The notes: generated by a model not told the origin, from the letters alone. Positions 46,722 through 55,800 are shown, counted from the first letter of the stretch. The stretch is DNA of 64,000 bases from Microbacterium algeriense (GCF_008868005.1 NZ_WAAO01000003.1:186001-250000), one strand, 5' to 3'. Numbers and translations: made by a program.

Positions 46722-47540
46722 CTACGCGAATGCGGGGACGATGTTCTCGTTCCAGACGTCGACGCCCAGTTTCGCGATCAGAGCGACCACCACCACCAGG
46801 AACACCACGCGGATGAAGGTGGTCCCGCGCGAGATGGCCATGCGCGAACCGAGGTAGCTGCCCGCGACGTTCGCGACCGCGAGAATGCCGCCCAGCAGCC
46901 ACAGCACCGAGCCGTGCGGGATGAACAGCATCAGGGCTCCGGCGTTCGTGGCGAGGTTGACGATCTTCGCCTTGGCGCTCGCCTGCAGGAAGTCGTAGCC
47001 GAGCAGCGCCACCAGCGTGATCACGAGGAACGTGCCCGTGCCGGGGCCGATCATCCCGTCGTAGAAGCCGATCCCCAGACCGGCGGCGCCCGCCATGATG
47101 TGGTGCTTGTGTCCGTGGAAGCGCAGCTGCGTGGCCGCGCCCATCTGCGGTCGGAACGCGGTGAACAGGGCCACGGCGAGCAGCGCGATCACGATGATGG
47201 GTTTGAATGCGGCGGAAGGCAGCACCGTCGCGACGGCCGCTCCCCCGAAGGAGCCGATCAAGGCGATGATCGCCATCGGTAGCGCCGTGCGGAGGTCGGG
47301 CTTCGCGCGTCGGTAGTAGGTGACGCTGCTCGTTGCCGTGCCGAAGACCGAGGCGAGCTTGTTCGTGGCGAGCGCCTGCACCGGCGCGATGCCCGGGATG
47401 AGCAGCAGCGCCGGCAGCTGCAGCAGCCCTCCTCCCCCCACGACCGCGTCGATCCAGCCCGCGCAGAAGGCCGCCACCACGACGAGCAGCAGGATCCCCC
47501 AGGTGAGCTGCTCCAGTCCGAGCACGGCGCCGATATCCAC
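46722..47540 (-). CDS. TauE/SafE family sulfite/anion exporter
   Basis: The 272-residue membrane protein has about eight helices and the two related halves of the TauE/SafE family: GWIDAVVGGGGLLQLPALLLIPG with NKLASVFGTATSSVTYYRRAKPD, and GFYDGMIGPGTGTFLVITLVALLGYDFLQASAKAKIVNLATNAGAL. Family members move sulfonates, sulfite or organic anions. The most likely start is the GTG at 47540 (VDIGAVLGLEQL), where homology begins; the much longer frame upstream overlaps the divergent GNAT gene and is not used. No ribosome binding site is clear. Confidence 0.9.
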   Translation of the reverse strand: MDIGAVLGLEQLTWGILLLVVVAAFCAGWIDAVVGGGGLLQLPALLLIPGIAPVQALATNKLASVFGTATSSVTYYRRAKPDLRTALPMAIIALIGSFGGAAVATVLPSAAFKPIIVIALLAVALFTAFRPQMGAATQLRFHGHKHHIMAGAAGLGIGFYDGMIGPGTGTFLVITLVALLGYDFLQASAKAKIVNLATNAGALMLFIPHGSVLWLLGGILAVANVAGSYLGSRMAISRGTTFIRVVFLVVVVALIAKLGVDVWNENIVPAFA

Positions 47541-47594
47541 CTCGCCATGATTCCAGAGCCGCAGGGCTGCACTCGAATCCGCCCCCCGCGCTGG

Positions 47595-47600
47595 CAGACT
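47595..47600 (+). promoter_or_regulatory. -10 box CAGACT for leaderless acetyltransferase transcript
   Basis: CAGACT ends 6 bases before the ATG at 47607. Confidence 0.5.
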
Positions 47601-47606
47601 GGGGCC

Positions 47607-48122
47607 ATGCTCGATGCCCTGCCCCTGCCCCACACGATCGATTCGCGCGCCGGCACCGCACTCCTGCGACGGGCGACAGTTGAGGACACGGATGCGGTGA
47701 TCGCGTTGCTGGCGGATGATCAGATCAGTGCGGCCCGTGGCGATGTGGCCTCGGCCGAGGACCGGCCGGCGTATGCGCAGGGCCTCCTCGAGATCCTGGC
47801 CGAGCCCTCGAACGACCTGCTCGTCGTCGAACTCGACGGCGCGGTGGTCGGCACGCTGCAGCTCACCTCCATCCCCGGGATGGCGCGTCGCGGCGCACGG
47901 CGGCTGCTGGTCGAGGCGGTGCGCGTGCAGAGCAGTCTGCGTTCCTCGGGCATCGGATCCGCCCTGATGCGCTGGGTCGGAGATGTCGCCGCCCCCGCGG
48001 TCGGCGCGTCGATGGTGCAGCTCACCTCCGACGCCGCCCGCACCGATGCCCACCGCTTCTACGAGCGCCTGGGCTACGTGGGCTCGCACCGCGGCTTCAA
48101 GTACACCGTGCCGCAGGACTGA
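47607..48122 (+). CDS. GNAT family N-acetyltransferase
   Basis: A 171-residue single-domain acetyltransferase. LLRRATVEDTDAVIALLADDQ starts the fold, VGTLQLTSIPGMARRGARRLLVEAVRVQSSLRSSGIGSALMRW (in pieces, residues 75-125) contains the acetyl-CoA pyrophosphate loop RSSGIGS, and AHRFYERLGY is the typical C-terminal motif. The ATG at 47607 is preceded by CAGACT and no ribosome binding site. The substrate cannot be told from the sequence. Confidence 0.92.
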   Translation: MLDALPLPHTIDSRAGTALLRRATVEDTDAVIALLADDQISAARGDVASAEDRPAYAQGLLEILAEPSNDLLVVELDGAVVGTLQLTSIPGMARRGARRLLVEAVRVQSSLRSSGIGSALMRWVGDVAAPAVGASMVQLTSDAARTDAHRFYERLGYVGSHRGFKYTVPQD

Positions 48123-48201
48123 GCACCGCCGCACCCGAGCGTCCACCCCCTCGCCACCGTCCGTTCACCGGACCCGCGACGGGCGGCAACCTGCGCCTCA
48201 T

Positions 48202-48256
48202 AGTGTCCTCTCGCAACCCGACACCGGCTCACAGCGCCGGACACCGAGAGGACACT
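48202..48256 (+). promoter_or_regulatory. Perfect 12-base inverted repeat covering -10 region and ribosome binding site
   Basis: AGTGTCCTCTCG (48202-48213) and CGAGAGGACACT (48245-48256) are perfect complements. The left arm overlaps a TAGTGT -10-like box (48201-48206); the right arm contains the AGAGGA ribosome binding site, with the binding-protein ATG at 48258. A short CCGGC/GCCGG stem lies between. If transcription starts upstream, the leader would hide the ribosome binding site; otherwise it may be two half-sites of a DNA operator. Confidence 0.75.
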
Positions 48257-48257
48257 C

Positions 48258-49397
48258 ATGGCTCGCTTCACCCGCCGCGCGCGCATCGGCGCCGGTATCG
48301 CCCTGGCCACCACGGCCGCACTCGCACTCACGGCCTGCTCCGGAGCGGCCGACGCCTCGGGCTCCGGCGACTCCGACGTGGACGCCGCGGCGGCGACCTC
48401 GGTCGCCGACTTCGGCACGTTCGCCGACCTCGAGGCCGCCGCCAAGGCCGAGGGATCGCTCAACGTCATCGCGCTCCCCCGCGACTGGGCGAACTACGGC
48501 GAGATCCTCGACCTGTTCGCCGAGAAGTACCCCGAGATCACGATCAACGAAGCCTCGCCGGACGTCTCGAGCGCCGAGGAGATCCAGGCCGCCGAGACGA
48601 ACAAGGGACTCGACACCGCCCCGGACGTGTTCGATCTCGGTCTGACGGTCGCCCTCCAGAACACCGACACCTTCGCCCCCTACAAGGTGGAGACGTGGGA
48701 CGACATCCCCGACGAGCTGAAGGAGCCGACCGGTCTCTTCGTCGGCGACTACGGCGGATACATGTCGATCGGCTACGACTCCTCGAAGTTCGATGCTCCC
48801 GCCGAGCTGTCCGACCTGCTCTCGGCCGACTACAAGGGCGCCGTCGCGATCAACGGCGACCCGACCCAGGCCGGTGCCGCGTTCGCCGCGGTGGGCCTGG
48901 CGACCGTGCAGTCCGACGGAACGCTGGACGATTTCCAGCCGGGCATCGACTTCTTCTCCGAGCTGCAGAAGGCCGGCAACCTGCTCAAGGTCGACGTGAC
49001 CACCGCGACCATCGCGAGCGGCGAGACGCCCGTCGTGTTCGACTGGGACTACCTGAACGCCTCGCACACGGCTGACAACAAGGACTGGAAGGTCGTCGTC
49101 TTCGACGGCACCGGTTACGCCGGGTACTACAACCAGGCCATCAACGCCGACGCCCCGCACCCGGCCGCTGCTCGCCTGTGGCAGGAGTTCCTCTACAGCG
49201 ACGAGGTGCAGAACCTGTGGCTGAAGGGCGGCGCCCGTCCGGTGCGCATGGAGGCGATGACCGAGGCGGGCACGATCGACGCCGACCTCGCCGCTGCGCT
49301 CCCTGAGGCTCCGGAGGAGACCGTGGTCCCGACCGAGGAGCAGTCGACGAACGCCGGCACGCTGCTCGGCGAGAAGTGGGCCGTGGCGGTCCAGTGA
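48258..49397 (+). CDS. ABC transporter substrate-binding lipoprotein (polyamine/iron type)
   Basis: This 379-residue exported lipoprotein has the signal peptide MARFTRRARIGAGIALATTA and lipobox LTAC. The body (EGSLNVIALPRDWANYGEILDLF, GLFVGDYGGYMSIGYDSSKF, ADYKGAVAINGDPTQAGAAF, GETPVVFDWDYLNA, MEAMTEAG) belongs to the class that binds spermidine/putrescine, iron(III) or aminoethylphosphonate; I cannot decide among these. It is first in a four-gene importer operon. The gene is preceded by an unusual inverted repeat at 48202-48256. Confidence 0.92.
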   Translation: MARFTRRARIGAGIALATTAALALTACSGAADASGSGDSDVDAAAATSVADFGTFADLEAAAKAEGSLNVIALPRDWANYGEILDLFAEKYPEITINEASPDVSSAEEIQAAETNKGLDTAPDVFDLGLTVALQNTDTFAPYKVETWDDIPDELKEPTGLFVGDYGGYMSIGYDSSKFDAPAELSDLLSADYKGAVAINGDPTQAGAAFAAVGLATVQSDGTLDDFQPGIDFFSELQKAGNLLKVDVTTATIASGETPVVFDWDYLNASHTADNKDWKVVVFDGTGYAGYYNQAINADAPHPAAARLWQEFLYSDEVQNLWLKGGARPVRMEAMTEAGTIDADLAAALPEAPEETVVPTEEQSTNAGTLLGEKWAVAVQ

Positions 49398-50332
49398 CCA
49401 CCCTCACCGCACCGGGGGCGGATGCCACGGCCGCCGCCCCCGCCACGGCCGCCGGGCCCTCGCCACGCGCGAGGGCCCGGCGGCCCGCTCCGTCCCTCGC
49501 CTGGCTCGGGCTCGTCCCCTTCGCCGCCTACGTCGTGCTGTTCCTCGCGGTGCCGACGATCCTCGCGATCGGCTCGGGCTTCTTCACCAAGGAGGGCTCG
49601 TTCACCTGGACGAACGTGGCGGCGCTCGCCGATCCGGTCGTGCTGAACACCTTCGCCAACTCCGCCGGCCTGTCACTGCTCACCGCCGTGGTCGGGGCGC
49701 TCGTCGGCGCGCTCGTCTGCTACGCGCTGCTCGGCATGGACCCCGAAGGCCGGACCCGCTCGGCGGTGGATGCCGCCGCCGGTGTGCTCGCGCAGTTCGG
49801 CGGCGTCATGCTCGCCTTCGCCTTCATCGCGACCATCGGCATCCAGGGCGTCGTCACCGTGTTCCTGAAGGACACGTTCGGCGTGAACATCTTCGAGAAC
49901 GGCACCTGGCTCTACGAGCTGCCCGGCCTCGTGCTCCCCTACTTCTACTTCCAGATCCCCCTCATGGTCATCACCTTCATGCCCGCCCTCGCCGCTCTCA
50001 AGCCGCAGTGGGCCGAGGCGAACCTCACGCTCGGCGGCACCCGCACGAGCTTCTGGCTGCGCATCGGCATCCCCGTGCTCGCGCCCTCGTTCCTCGCCAG
50101 CCTGCTGCTGCTGTTCGCGAACGCGTTCTCGTCGTATGCCACCGCCGCCGCTCTCGCCAGCCAGGGTGCCCAGATCGTGCCGCTGCAGATCCGCACGGCG
50201 CTCACGAGCGAGACGGTGCTCGGCCGGGAGAACCTCGCCGGCGCCCTGGCGCTCGGCATGATCGTGATCGTCGGCGTCGTGATGGCCCTGTACTCCCTCG
50301 TGCAGCGACGCGCGGCGAGGTGGCAGTCGTGA
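49394..50332 (+). CDS. ABC transporter permease (PotB type)
   Basis: A 312-residue permease with an Ala/Pro/Arg-rich cytoplasmic N-terminus and about six helices from LAWLGLVPFAAYVVLFLAVPTILAI. The coupling loop reads LKPQWAEANLTLGGTRTSFWLRIGIPVLAPS, corresponding to the EAA motif. The GTG start overlaps the binding-protein stop codon (GTGA), so translation is coupled. Confidence 0.92.
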   Translation: MTTLTAPGADATAAAPATAAGPSPRARARRPAPSLAWLGLVPFAAYVVLFLAVPTILAIGSGFFTKEGSFTWTNVAALADPVVLNTFANSAGLSLLTAVVGALVGALVCYALLGMDPEGRTRSAVDAAAGVLAQFGGVMLAFAFIATIGIQGVVTVFLKDTFGVNIFENGTWLYELPGLVLPYFYFQIPLMVITFMPALAALKPQWAEANLTLGGTRTSFWLRIGIPVLAPSFLASLLLLFANAFSSYATAAALASQGAQIVPLQIRTALTSETVLGRENLAGALALGMIVIVGVVMALYSLVQRRAARWQS

Positions 50333-51123
50333 ACCGGCTCGGGCCCTCCCGCACGACCAGGTGGATCATCGGCGTGCTCGTGGGCTCGTTCTTCGCGGTG
50401 CCCCTGGTGTCGACGTTCCTGTTCACCCTGCGCGACCCCGCCGGCGGACTGTCCTTCGCCCGCTGGATCGCGTTGTTCGATCCGGCGGCCGCAGCCACCC
50501 TCAAGCCGATCTGGACCGGTCTCGGCAACTCGCTGGTGCTGGCCGTGGTGACGGTCGCCATCGTGCTGCTGCTGCTCGCCCCGACCATGATCCTCGTCAA
50601 CCTGCGCTTCCCGAACCTCAAGCCCGCTTTCGAGTTCGCGGTGCTGCTGCCGATCTCGATCCCGGCGATCGTCCTCGTGGTGGGCCTCGCACCGATCTAT
50701 CTGCAGATCGGTCGCACGCTGGGCACCGGCACATGGACACTCGCCTTCGCGTACGGCATCACCGTGCTGCCGTTCGCGTTCCGGTCCATCCAGGCGTCGA
50801 TCGACGCGGCCGACCTCCGGACGCTCTCCGAGGCAGCGCGGTCGCTCGGCGCGAGCTGGCCGACGGTCGTGCTCAGGGTGCTCGCCCCGAACCTGCGTCA
50901 GGGTCTGCTCGCGGCGTCGCTGATCTCCATCGCCGTGGTGCTCGGAGAGTTCACGATCGCCTCGCTCCTGAACCGTCAGGTGTTCCAGACGGCCATGGTC
51001 GTCGTGAACAAACAGGACCCCTACGCGCCGGCCATCTTCACTCTGCTCGCGCTGGTGTTCGTCTTCCTCCTGCTCCTCGTCATCGGCCGCGTCGCCCGCG
51101 GCTCCGGAAAGGCCCGCCCATGA
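50329..51123 (+). CDS. ABC transporter permease (PotC type)
   Basis: This 264-residue permease completes the channel. It has six helices and the EAA loop LRTLSEAARSLGASWPTVVLRVLAPNLRQGL, which is close to the PotC/CysW consensus. The GTG at 50329 overlaps the stop codon of the first permease; a GTG three codons earlier is also in frame. The ATPase gene starts inside its stop codon. Confidence 0.92.
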   Translation: MNRLGPSRTTRWIIGVLVGSFFAVPLVSTFLFTLRDPAGGLSFARWIALFDPAAAATLKPIWTGLGNSLVLAVVTVAIVLLLLAPTMILVNLRFPNLKPAFEFAVLLPISIPAIVLVVGLAPIYLQIGRTLGTGTWTLAFAYGITVLPFAFRSIQASIDAADLRTLSEAARSLGASWPTVVLRVLAPNLRQGLLAASLISIAVVLGEFTIASLLNRQVFQTAMVVVNKQDPYAPAIFTLLALVFVFLLLLVIGRVARGSGKARP

Positions 51124-52211
51124 CCCTCGACCACGCGCTGCCGCGCACCAAGGACAACCTGCTGCTCGCTCAGGCGGGCGAAGGCACCCGTGTCGAGCTG
51201 CAGGGCATCGTCAAGAGCTACGCCGGCAATCGCGTGCTGCACGGGGTCGACCTCGACATCGCGCCCGGTGAGTTCGTCTCCCTCCTGGGGCCTTCGGGCT
51301 GCGGCAAGACCACGTTGCTGCGCGTGCTCGCCGGCCTCGAAGGCGCGGACGAGGGCGCCGTGCTCCTGGGCGGCGGCGATGTGTCTCGTGTGCCGACGAA
51401 CAAGCGCGACATCGGCATGGTCTTCCAGTCGTATTCGCTCTTCCCGCACCTGCGGGTCGCCGAGAACACCGCATTCGGTCTACGGCGACGCGGCGTCGGC
51501 AAGGCGGAGGCCTCGCGGCGCGCGGTCGACGCTCTGGCGCTGGTCGGGCTGGCCGACTTCGCCGATCGGTTCCCGCACCAGCTCTCCGGAGGGCAGCAGC
51601 AGCGTGTGGCACTCGCACGAGCGCTGGTCACCGAACCCAAGGTGCTGCTGCTCGACGAACCGCTCTCGGCGCTCGATGCGAAGGTGCGCGTGCAGCTGCG
51701 CGATGAGATCCGCCGCATCCAGCTGAGGCTCGGCATCACGACCGTGTTCGTCACGCACGATCAGGAGGAGGCGCTGGCCGTCTCGGATCGGATCGCGGTG
51801 ATGAACGCCGGTCGCATCGAGCAGATTGGGTCCCCGGAACAGCTGTACACGAAGCCGTCGACAGCCGGAGTGGCTGCATTCGTGGGTCTGTCGAGCGTCG
51901 TGTCGGGCGTCGCCGAGGGCGATCACGTCATGGTGTGGGGACAGCGGCTTCCGCTGCAGTCTCCCGCCGACGGTCCCGTCGACGTGTACCTGCGTCCGGA
52001 GAACGTCTACTTCGCGTCCGAGGCCGACGCCGCCGCCGAGGCCCTGGTCGAGGAGAGCACCTTCCTCGGAAGCATGCGTCGCACCCTCGTCCGCACGGAG
52101 TCGGGAGAGCTCGTCCGCGTGCAGCACGCCCCCGGCATCCACCCGTCCTTCGGCGACCGGGTCCGCATCGCGATCGCTCCCGAGCCCGTCGCCGTGCATC
52201 CGCGCGGCTGA
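51120..52211 (+). CDS. ABC transporter ATPase (PotA/FbpC type)
   Basis: The 363-residue ATPase powers the adjacent importer. Walker A is GPSGCGKTT, the signature [15 protein letters not shown], Walker B VLLLDEPLSALD, and the H-loop TVFVTHDQEEAL. Residues from about 240 form a TOBE domain (VYLRPENVYF), which usually carries the regulatory site. The ATG overlaps the permease stop codon. It ends in front of the family B repeat that separates two convergent importer operons. Confidence 0.95.
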   Translation: MTLDHALPRTKDNLLLAQAGEGTRVELQGIVKSYAGNRVLHGVDLDIAPGEFVSLLGPSGCGKTTLLRVLAGLEGADEGAVLLGGGDVSRVPTNKRDIGMVFQSYSLFPHLRVAENTAFGLRRRGVGKAEASRRAVDALALVGLADFADRFPHQLSGGQQQRVALARALVTEPKVLLLDEPLSALDAKVRVQLRDEIRRIQLRLGITTVFVTHDQEEALAVSDRIAVMNAGRIEQIGSPEQLYTKPSTAGVAAFVGLSSVVSGVAEGDHVMVWGQRLPLQSPADGPVDVYLRPENVYFASEADAAAEALVEESTFLGSMRRTLVRTESGELVRVQHAPGIHPSFGDRVRIAIAPEPVAVHPRG

Positions 52212-52235
52212 GTCGCTCCCCCCGCGCGGCTGAGT

Positions 52236-52313
52236 CGAGACCCCGGGTTCACGCCGAGACCCCCGGCTGCAGACGTCTGCAGCCGGGGGTCTCGACGAAT
52301 GCCCGGGGTCTCG
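52236..52313. repeat. Nested palindromic repeat, family B, copy 3, with 40-base perfect palindrome
   Basis: The core 52255-52294 is a perfect 40-base palindrome centred on GAC|GTC, with arms beginning CGAGACCCCCGGCTGCAG. The outer pair CGAGACCCCGGG (52236-52247) and CCCGGGGTCTCG (52302-52313) surrounds it. It lies between two convergent ABC operons and could act as a terminator for both. Confidence 0.9.
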
Positions 52314-52333
52314 GCGACACCAGGCGGGGAAAC

Positions 52334-53089
52334 TCAGAGCACGCGCGAGAGGAAGTCCTTCGTGCGCTGGTGCTGCGGATTCGCCAGCACCTCACGGGGG
52401 TCGCCCTCCTCGACGATGTTCCCACCGTCCATGAAGATCAGCCGGGATCCGACCTCACGCGCGAAGCCCATCTCGTGCGTGACGACGAGCATCGTCATCC
52501 CCTCATCCGCCAGCGAGCGCATCACCTGCAGCACCTCGCCGACCAGTTCGGGGTCGAGCGCCGAGGTCGGCTCGTCGAACAGCATCATGTCGGGGTTCAT
52601 GCACAGCGCCCTGGCGATCGCCACGCGCTGCTGCTGCCCGCCGGACAGGTGCCCCGGATAGGCATCGGCCTTCTCGGCCAGTCCGACCCGATCGAGCATG
52701 GCATGCGCGATCTGCTCGGCTTCCTTCTTGGAACGCTTCTTCACGCGCTGCTGCGCGATCGTGAGGTTGCCCAGCACGCTCAGATGCGGGAACAGGTTGA
52801 AGCTCTGGAACACCATCCCGATGCGAGTGCGCACGCGGTCGATGTCGACGTCCGGATCGGTGATGTCGATGCCCTCGATCAGCACCTTCCCGCCGGTCGG
52901 CTCCTCGAGGAGGTTCACCGAACGCAGCAGCGTCGACTTCCCCGAACCCGACGGCCCGATCACGCAGACGACCTCGCCCTTGGTGACCCGGAGGTCGATG
53001 CCCTTGAGCACTTCGTTGTCGCCGAAGGACTTCACGAGCCCCTGCACGTCGATCGCGGGGGCGTGCACATCAATCAGTTCGGTGATCAT
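52334..53089 (-). CDS. Polar amino acid ABC transporter ATPase (GlnQ/ArtP type)
   Basis: This 251-residue ATPase has Walker [11 protein letters not shown], signature [15 protein letters not shown], Walker [21 protein letters not shown] and H-loop [13 protein letters not shown], the last two diagnostic of the amino-acid uptake subfamily. The ATG at 53089 overlaps the permease stop codon (ATGA), which sets the start against a longer frame. Confidence 0.96.
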   Translation of the reverse strand: MITELIDVHAPAIDVQGLVKSFGDNEVLKGIDLRVTKGEVVCVIGPSGSGKSTLLRSVNLLEEPTGGKVLIEGIDITDPDVDIDRVRTRIGMVFQSFNLFPHLSVLGNLTIAQQRVKKRSKKEAEQIAHAMLDRVGLAEKADAYPGHLSGGQQQRVAIARALCMNPDMMLFDEPTSALDPELVGEVLQVMRSLADEGMTMLVVTHEMGFAREVGSRLIFMDGGNIVEEGDPREVLANPQHQRTKDFLSRVL

Positions 53090-53883
53090 CGCTGCCTCGA
53101 CATCCGTCGCTCCAGCCACGCGCTGAAACGCGTGAGCGGGATCGTCACGATCAGGTAGAGGATCGCCGCCATGATGAGCGGCGTTCCGTTCGCGTTCTGC
53201 GTGCTCGCATCACGGGCGAAGGTCGTGAGCTCCTTCGACCAGATGAAGGAGCCGGCGACGAAGAGCAGCGACGTGTCCTTCAGCAACAGCACGAACTCGT
53301 TCGTCAGCGGCGGGATGATGATGCGGAAGCCCTGCGGCACGACGATCCAGAAGGTGGTCTTCATCGGGGACATGCCCAGAGATCGTGCCGCCTCGGTCTG
53401 TCCCTTCGGCACGGCCTGCAAACCAGCACGGATCGTCTCGGCCATATAGGCGGAGGCGACGAGGATGAGTCCGATGAGCCCCAGGACCACGGGACCCCCG
53501 AGTTTCGTCGCGGGCACGCCGAGTCCGATCGGCAGGATGTAGGCGATGGCGAAGATCGTCAGGATCGCGGGGAGTCCACGGAACAGCTCGATCCAGCACG
53601 TCGCGATCCATCGGAAAGGGGCGATCTCCGACAGCTTCATCAGGGCGAGCACGACGCCGAGGATCAGTCCGCCGAGGAACGCCACCGCGGTGAACCACAG
53701 CGTGTTCACCAGTGCGGTCGTGATGATGCCGGGAAGCATCTTCGCCGCGACCTCGGGGTTGAAGTACAGCTGCGCGATCCTCGCCCAATCCGTGCTGACC
53801 ACGGCCCAGATGAGGATCGCGATCAGCACCGCGTAGACGGTGTACCGGTACAGCTTGCTCTTGGTGGTGCGCCTCAACGCCAT
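53086..53883 (-). CDS. Polar amino acid ABC transporter permease (HisM/GlnP type)
   Basis: A 265-residue permease with about five helices. [26 protein letters not shown] and [46 protein letters not shown] (in pieces, residues 150-195) contain the family's two hallmark segments, including the EAA loop QTEAARSLG. It follows the binding protein gene by 31 bases. The amino acid carried is not evident from this subunit. Confidence 0.95.
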   Translation of the reverse strand: MALRRTTKSKLYRYTVYAVLIAILIWAVVSTDWARIAQLYFNPEVAAKMLPGIITTALVNTLWFTAVAFLGGLILGVVLALMKLSEIAPFRWIATCWIELFRGLPAILTIFAIAYILPIGLGVPATKLGGPVVLGLIGLILVASAYMAETIRAGLQAVPKGQTEAARSLGMSPMKTTFWIVVPQGFRIIIPPLTNEFVLLLKDTSLLFVAGSFIWSKELTTFARDASTQNANGTPLIMAAILYLIVTIPLTRFSAWLERRMSRQR

Positions 53884-53914
53884 CGTCGAGGTCCTCCCGC
53901 TCTCCCGCCGCCGG

Positions 53915-54733
53915 TCACTTGGCCGCGAGGTACTCGTCGTAGATCTTCTGATATCCGCCGTCGTCCTGAAGCTCCTTGAGAGCCTTGTTCACGGCCTCAC
54001 GCAGCTCGTCCTTCTCGCCCTTGGCGAAGGCGAAGCCGTAAGACTCGTCCGTCGGGTAGGTCTCGACGATCTTGTAGGCGGGGTCGTCCTGTTCGTGGAC
54101 GTAGTTGACGGGCTGGTCCTGCAGGATCGCGTCGATCTGACCCGCCTGCATCGCCGGCCAGAGCTCCCCGTCCGAGGGGTACTGCACGAGCTGCGCACCC
54201 GGGGCGTTCTCGCCCGCGTAGGTCTCACCGGTCGTGCCCTGCTGGACACCCACGTTCTTGCCGTCGAGGTCGTCGATGGAGGTGATGTCGGAGTCGGCAC
54301 GCACGAGAAGCGACTGGAGCGAGTCGACGTAGGGGTCGGAGAAGTCGATGTTCGCCTTGCGCTCGTCCGTGATCGTCATCGCGGAGGCGCCGATGTCACA
54401 CTGTCCGGCCGCGAGAGTCGTGCCGGACTGCAGCGCGTCGAAGCCCACATCCTGCACGGCGAGCTTCAGGTCGATCTTCTCGGCGATCGCGCTGAGCAGA
54501 TCGATGTCGAAGCCCGAGTAGCCGGTTTCGGAGTTGGGGTCCTCCACCTCGAACGGCGGGTAGGGCACGTCCGAGCAGACGGTCAGAGTCCCGGCCTCGA
54601 TCAGGCCGTACTCGTCGCCGGCGGCGGGCTCACCGCTGCTGCCCGCATCGGAGGAGCCGGTGGCGCAGCCGGCGAGGGCGAGCGTGGCCGTCGCCGCGAG
54701 GGCGAGACCGGCGAAGAGGTTGCGACGAGGCAT
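53915..54733 (-). CDS. Amino acid ABC transporter substrate-binding lipoprotein
   Basis: The 272-residue family 3 binding protein has signal peptide MPRRNLFAGLALAATATLA with lipobox LAGC. LTVCSDVPYPPFEVED, YSGFDIDLLSAIAEKIDLKL, AMTITDERKANIDFSDPY and NVGVQQGTTGETYA are the typical ligand-pocket segments of polar or basic amino acid binders. The start is fixed by AGGAG 7 bases upstream. The 172 bases before it contain no gene; an AT-richer patch near 54830 may hold its promoter, but I see no convincing -35/-10 pair. Confidence 0.94.
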   Translation of the reverse strand: MPRRNLFAGLALAATATLALAGCATGSSDAGSSGEPAAGDEYGLIEAGTLTVCSDVPYPPFEVEDPNSETGYSGFDIDLLSAIAEKIDLKLAVQDVGFDALQSGTTLAAGQCDIGASAMTITDERKANIDFSDPYVDSLQSLLVRADSDITSIDDLDGKNVGVQQGTTGETYAGENAPGAQLVQYPSDGELWPAMQAGQIDAILQDQPVNYVHEQDDPAYKIVETYPTDESYGFAFAKGEKDELREAVNKALKELQDDGGYQKIYDEYLAAK

Positions 54734-54905
54734 GTCGGCTCCTGTGAGTCGAGGGCGGTGACGCCCGGTGACGGGTAGGAGAACATCTAAACATGCGGCT
54801 CGTCGCGTGACCAATGACATCCGGCTCACGCGTATCACGTTTGTGTTTCGAGTGCGGCGCGATCGACCGGACGAAACCCGGTACCCGCTTCGACGGAACG
54901 GCGTC

Positions 54906-55208
54906 TCAGACTTCGAAATCGACGGCGACGCGGGAGGCGACGACCGAGCGGATGTAGACGGCCACCTCCTCATGCGCCGGATGCACCTGGTACTCCTCGA
55001 TCGCCGCGACCGACGCGAAATCGGCGACGAGGGTGACGTCCCAATTGGCGTCGGGGTAGGCGATGTTCGCGCCGGCGGAGATCGAGAGGAGCTGCGGCAC
55101 GACGCCGTCCAGGGCGTTCAGGCGACGGGCGACCTCGGCAGCCTGCGCAGCGCGCTCGGTCGCATCCTCGGCGGCCAGCTTCCAGGTCACGACGTGACGG
55201 ATCGTCAT
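54906..55208 (-). CDS. Dabb-domain (stress-responsive A/B barrel) protein
   Basis: This 100-residue ferredoxin-fold dimer protein shows the Dabb pattern: MTIRHVVTWKLAAEDATER at the start, NWDVTLVADFASVAAIEEYQVHPAHEEVAVYIR in the second half. Members occur as small enzymes or stress proteins. Its ATG overlaps the stop codon of the glutaredoxin-like gene, so it is the third gene of a rhodanese-glutaredoxin-Dabb unit. No catalytic role can be assigned. Confidence 0.88.
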   Translation of the reverse strand: MTIRHVVTWKLAAEDATERAAQAAEVARRLNALDGVVPQLLSISAGANIAYPDANWDVTLVADFASVAAIEEYQVHPAHEEVAVYIRSVVASRVAVDFEV

Positions 55209-55501
55209 CGGGTCTCCTCCTGCAGGGTCGACTCATCGGCCCGGATGGCCTCTTCGAGGGCGTGCCGAAGCCGGTCCGGCGACAGGCGCCAGTGGGCGTG
55301 CAGCTCGCCATCGATCAGCACGACCGGGATCTTCTCCCACCACAGTTCGTAGAGCGCGGGATCGTCCTGGATGGAGGACTCGACGATCTCGATGCGCTCG
55401 GCGGCCGCGTCGGGAAGCTCGGCGACCACAGCGTCGATGATCTCGGATGCCACGTCGCACAGGTGGCAGTCGGGCTTGCCGATCAGGGTCAGCGTGGTCA
55501 C
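55205..55501 (-). CDS. Glutaredoxin-like (DUF836) protein
   Basis: The 98-residue thioredoxin-fold protein starts VTTLTLIGKPDCHLCDVASEII, with a CxxC active site (CHLC), and has the cis-Pro segment KIPVVLIDGELH. It belongs to the short glutaredoxin-like DUF836 group. The GTG overlaps the rhodanese stop codon (GTGA), and its stop codon overlaps the Dabb start. Joint expression with a rhodanese suggests thiol or sulfur transfer chemistry, which is inference. Confidence 0.9.
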   Translation of the reverse strand: MTTLTLIGKPDCHLCDVASEIIDAVVAELPDAAAERIEIVESSIQDDPALYELWWEKIPVVLIDGELHAHWRLSPDRLRHALEEAIRADESTLQEETR

Positions 55502-55800
55502 GCCGAAGGCACCTCCACCGCGCGACCCTGCGCGATCCACTCCCCCGTACCGCCCTCGACGTTCGTCGCGTCATAGCCGCGAGCCTCGAGCGCTTCGACG
55601 ACACGCGCGGAGCGACCGCCGGCCTGGCAGATCACATCGAACGACTCCGCGGGGAGTTCGTCGAGGCGGTTTCCGATCTCCGACATCGGGATGTTCACGG
55701 CGCCGGGGACGTGACCGGCGGCATACTCGTGCACCTCCCGCACGTCGATGAGCGGCGTGCCGGAGCGCTCGGCGAGTTCGGCGACGGTGATCGACTTCAT
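55498..55800 (-). CDS. Rhodanese-like sulfurtransferase
   Basis: A 100-residue single-domain rhodanese with the family layout LIDVREVHEYAAGHVPGAVNIPMSEI and the active-site loop ICQAGGRSARV. The catalytic Cys is present. The start at 55800 (MKSITVAELAER) is chosen because AGAGGATG lies upstream and the longer form adds residues outside the fold. It heads a three-gene overlapping unit. Confidence 0.92.
   Translation of the reverse strand: MKSITVAELAERSGTPLIDVREVHEYAAGHVPGAVNIPMSEIGNRLDELPAESFDVICQAGGRSARVVEALEARGYDATNVEGGTGEWIAQGRAVEVPSA

Noticed and set aside
46722..48146. 474-residue version of the TauE/SafE protein
   Set aside because: The N-terminal 200 residues are antisense to the GNAT gene; the family homology begins at the GTG at 47540.
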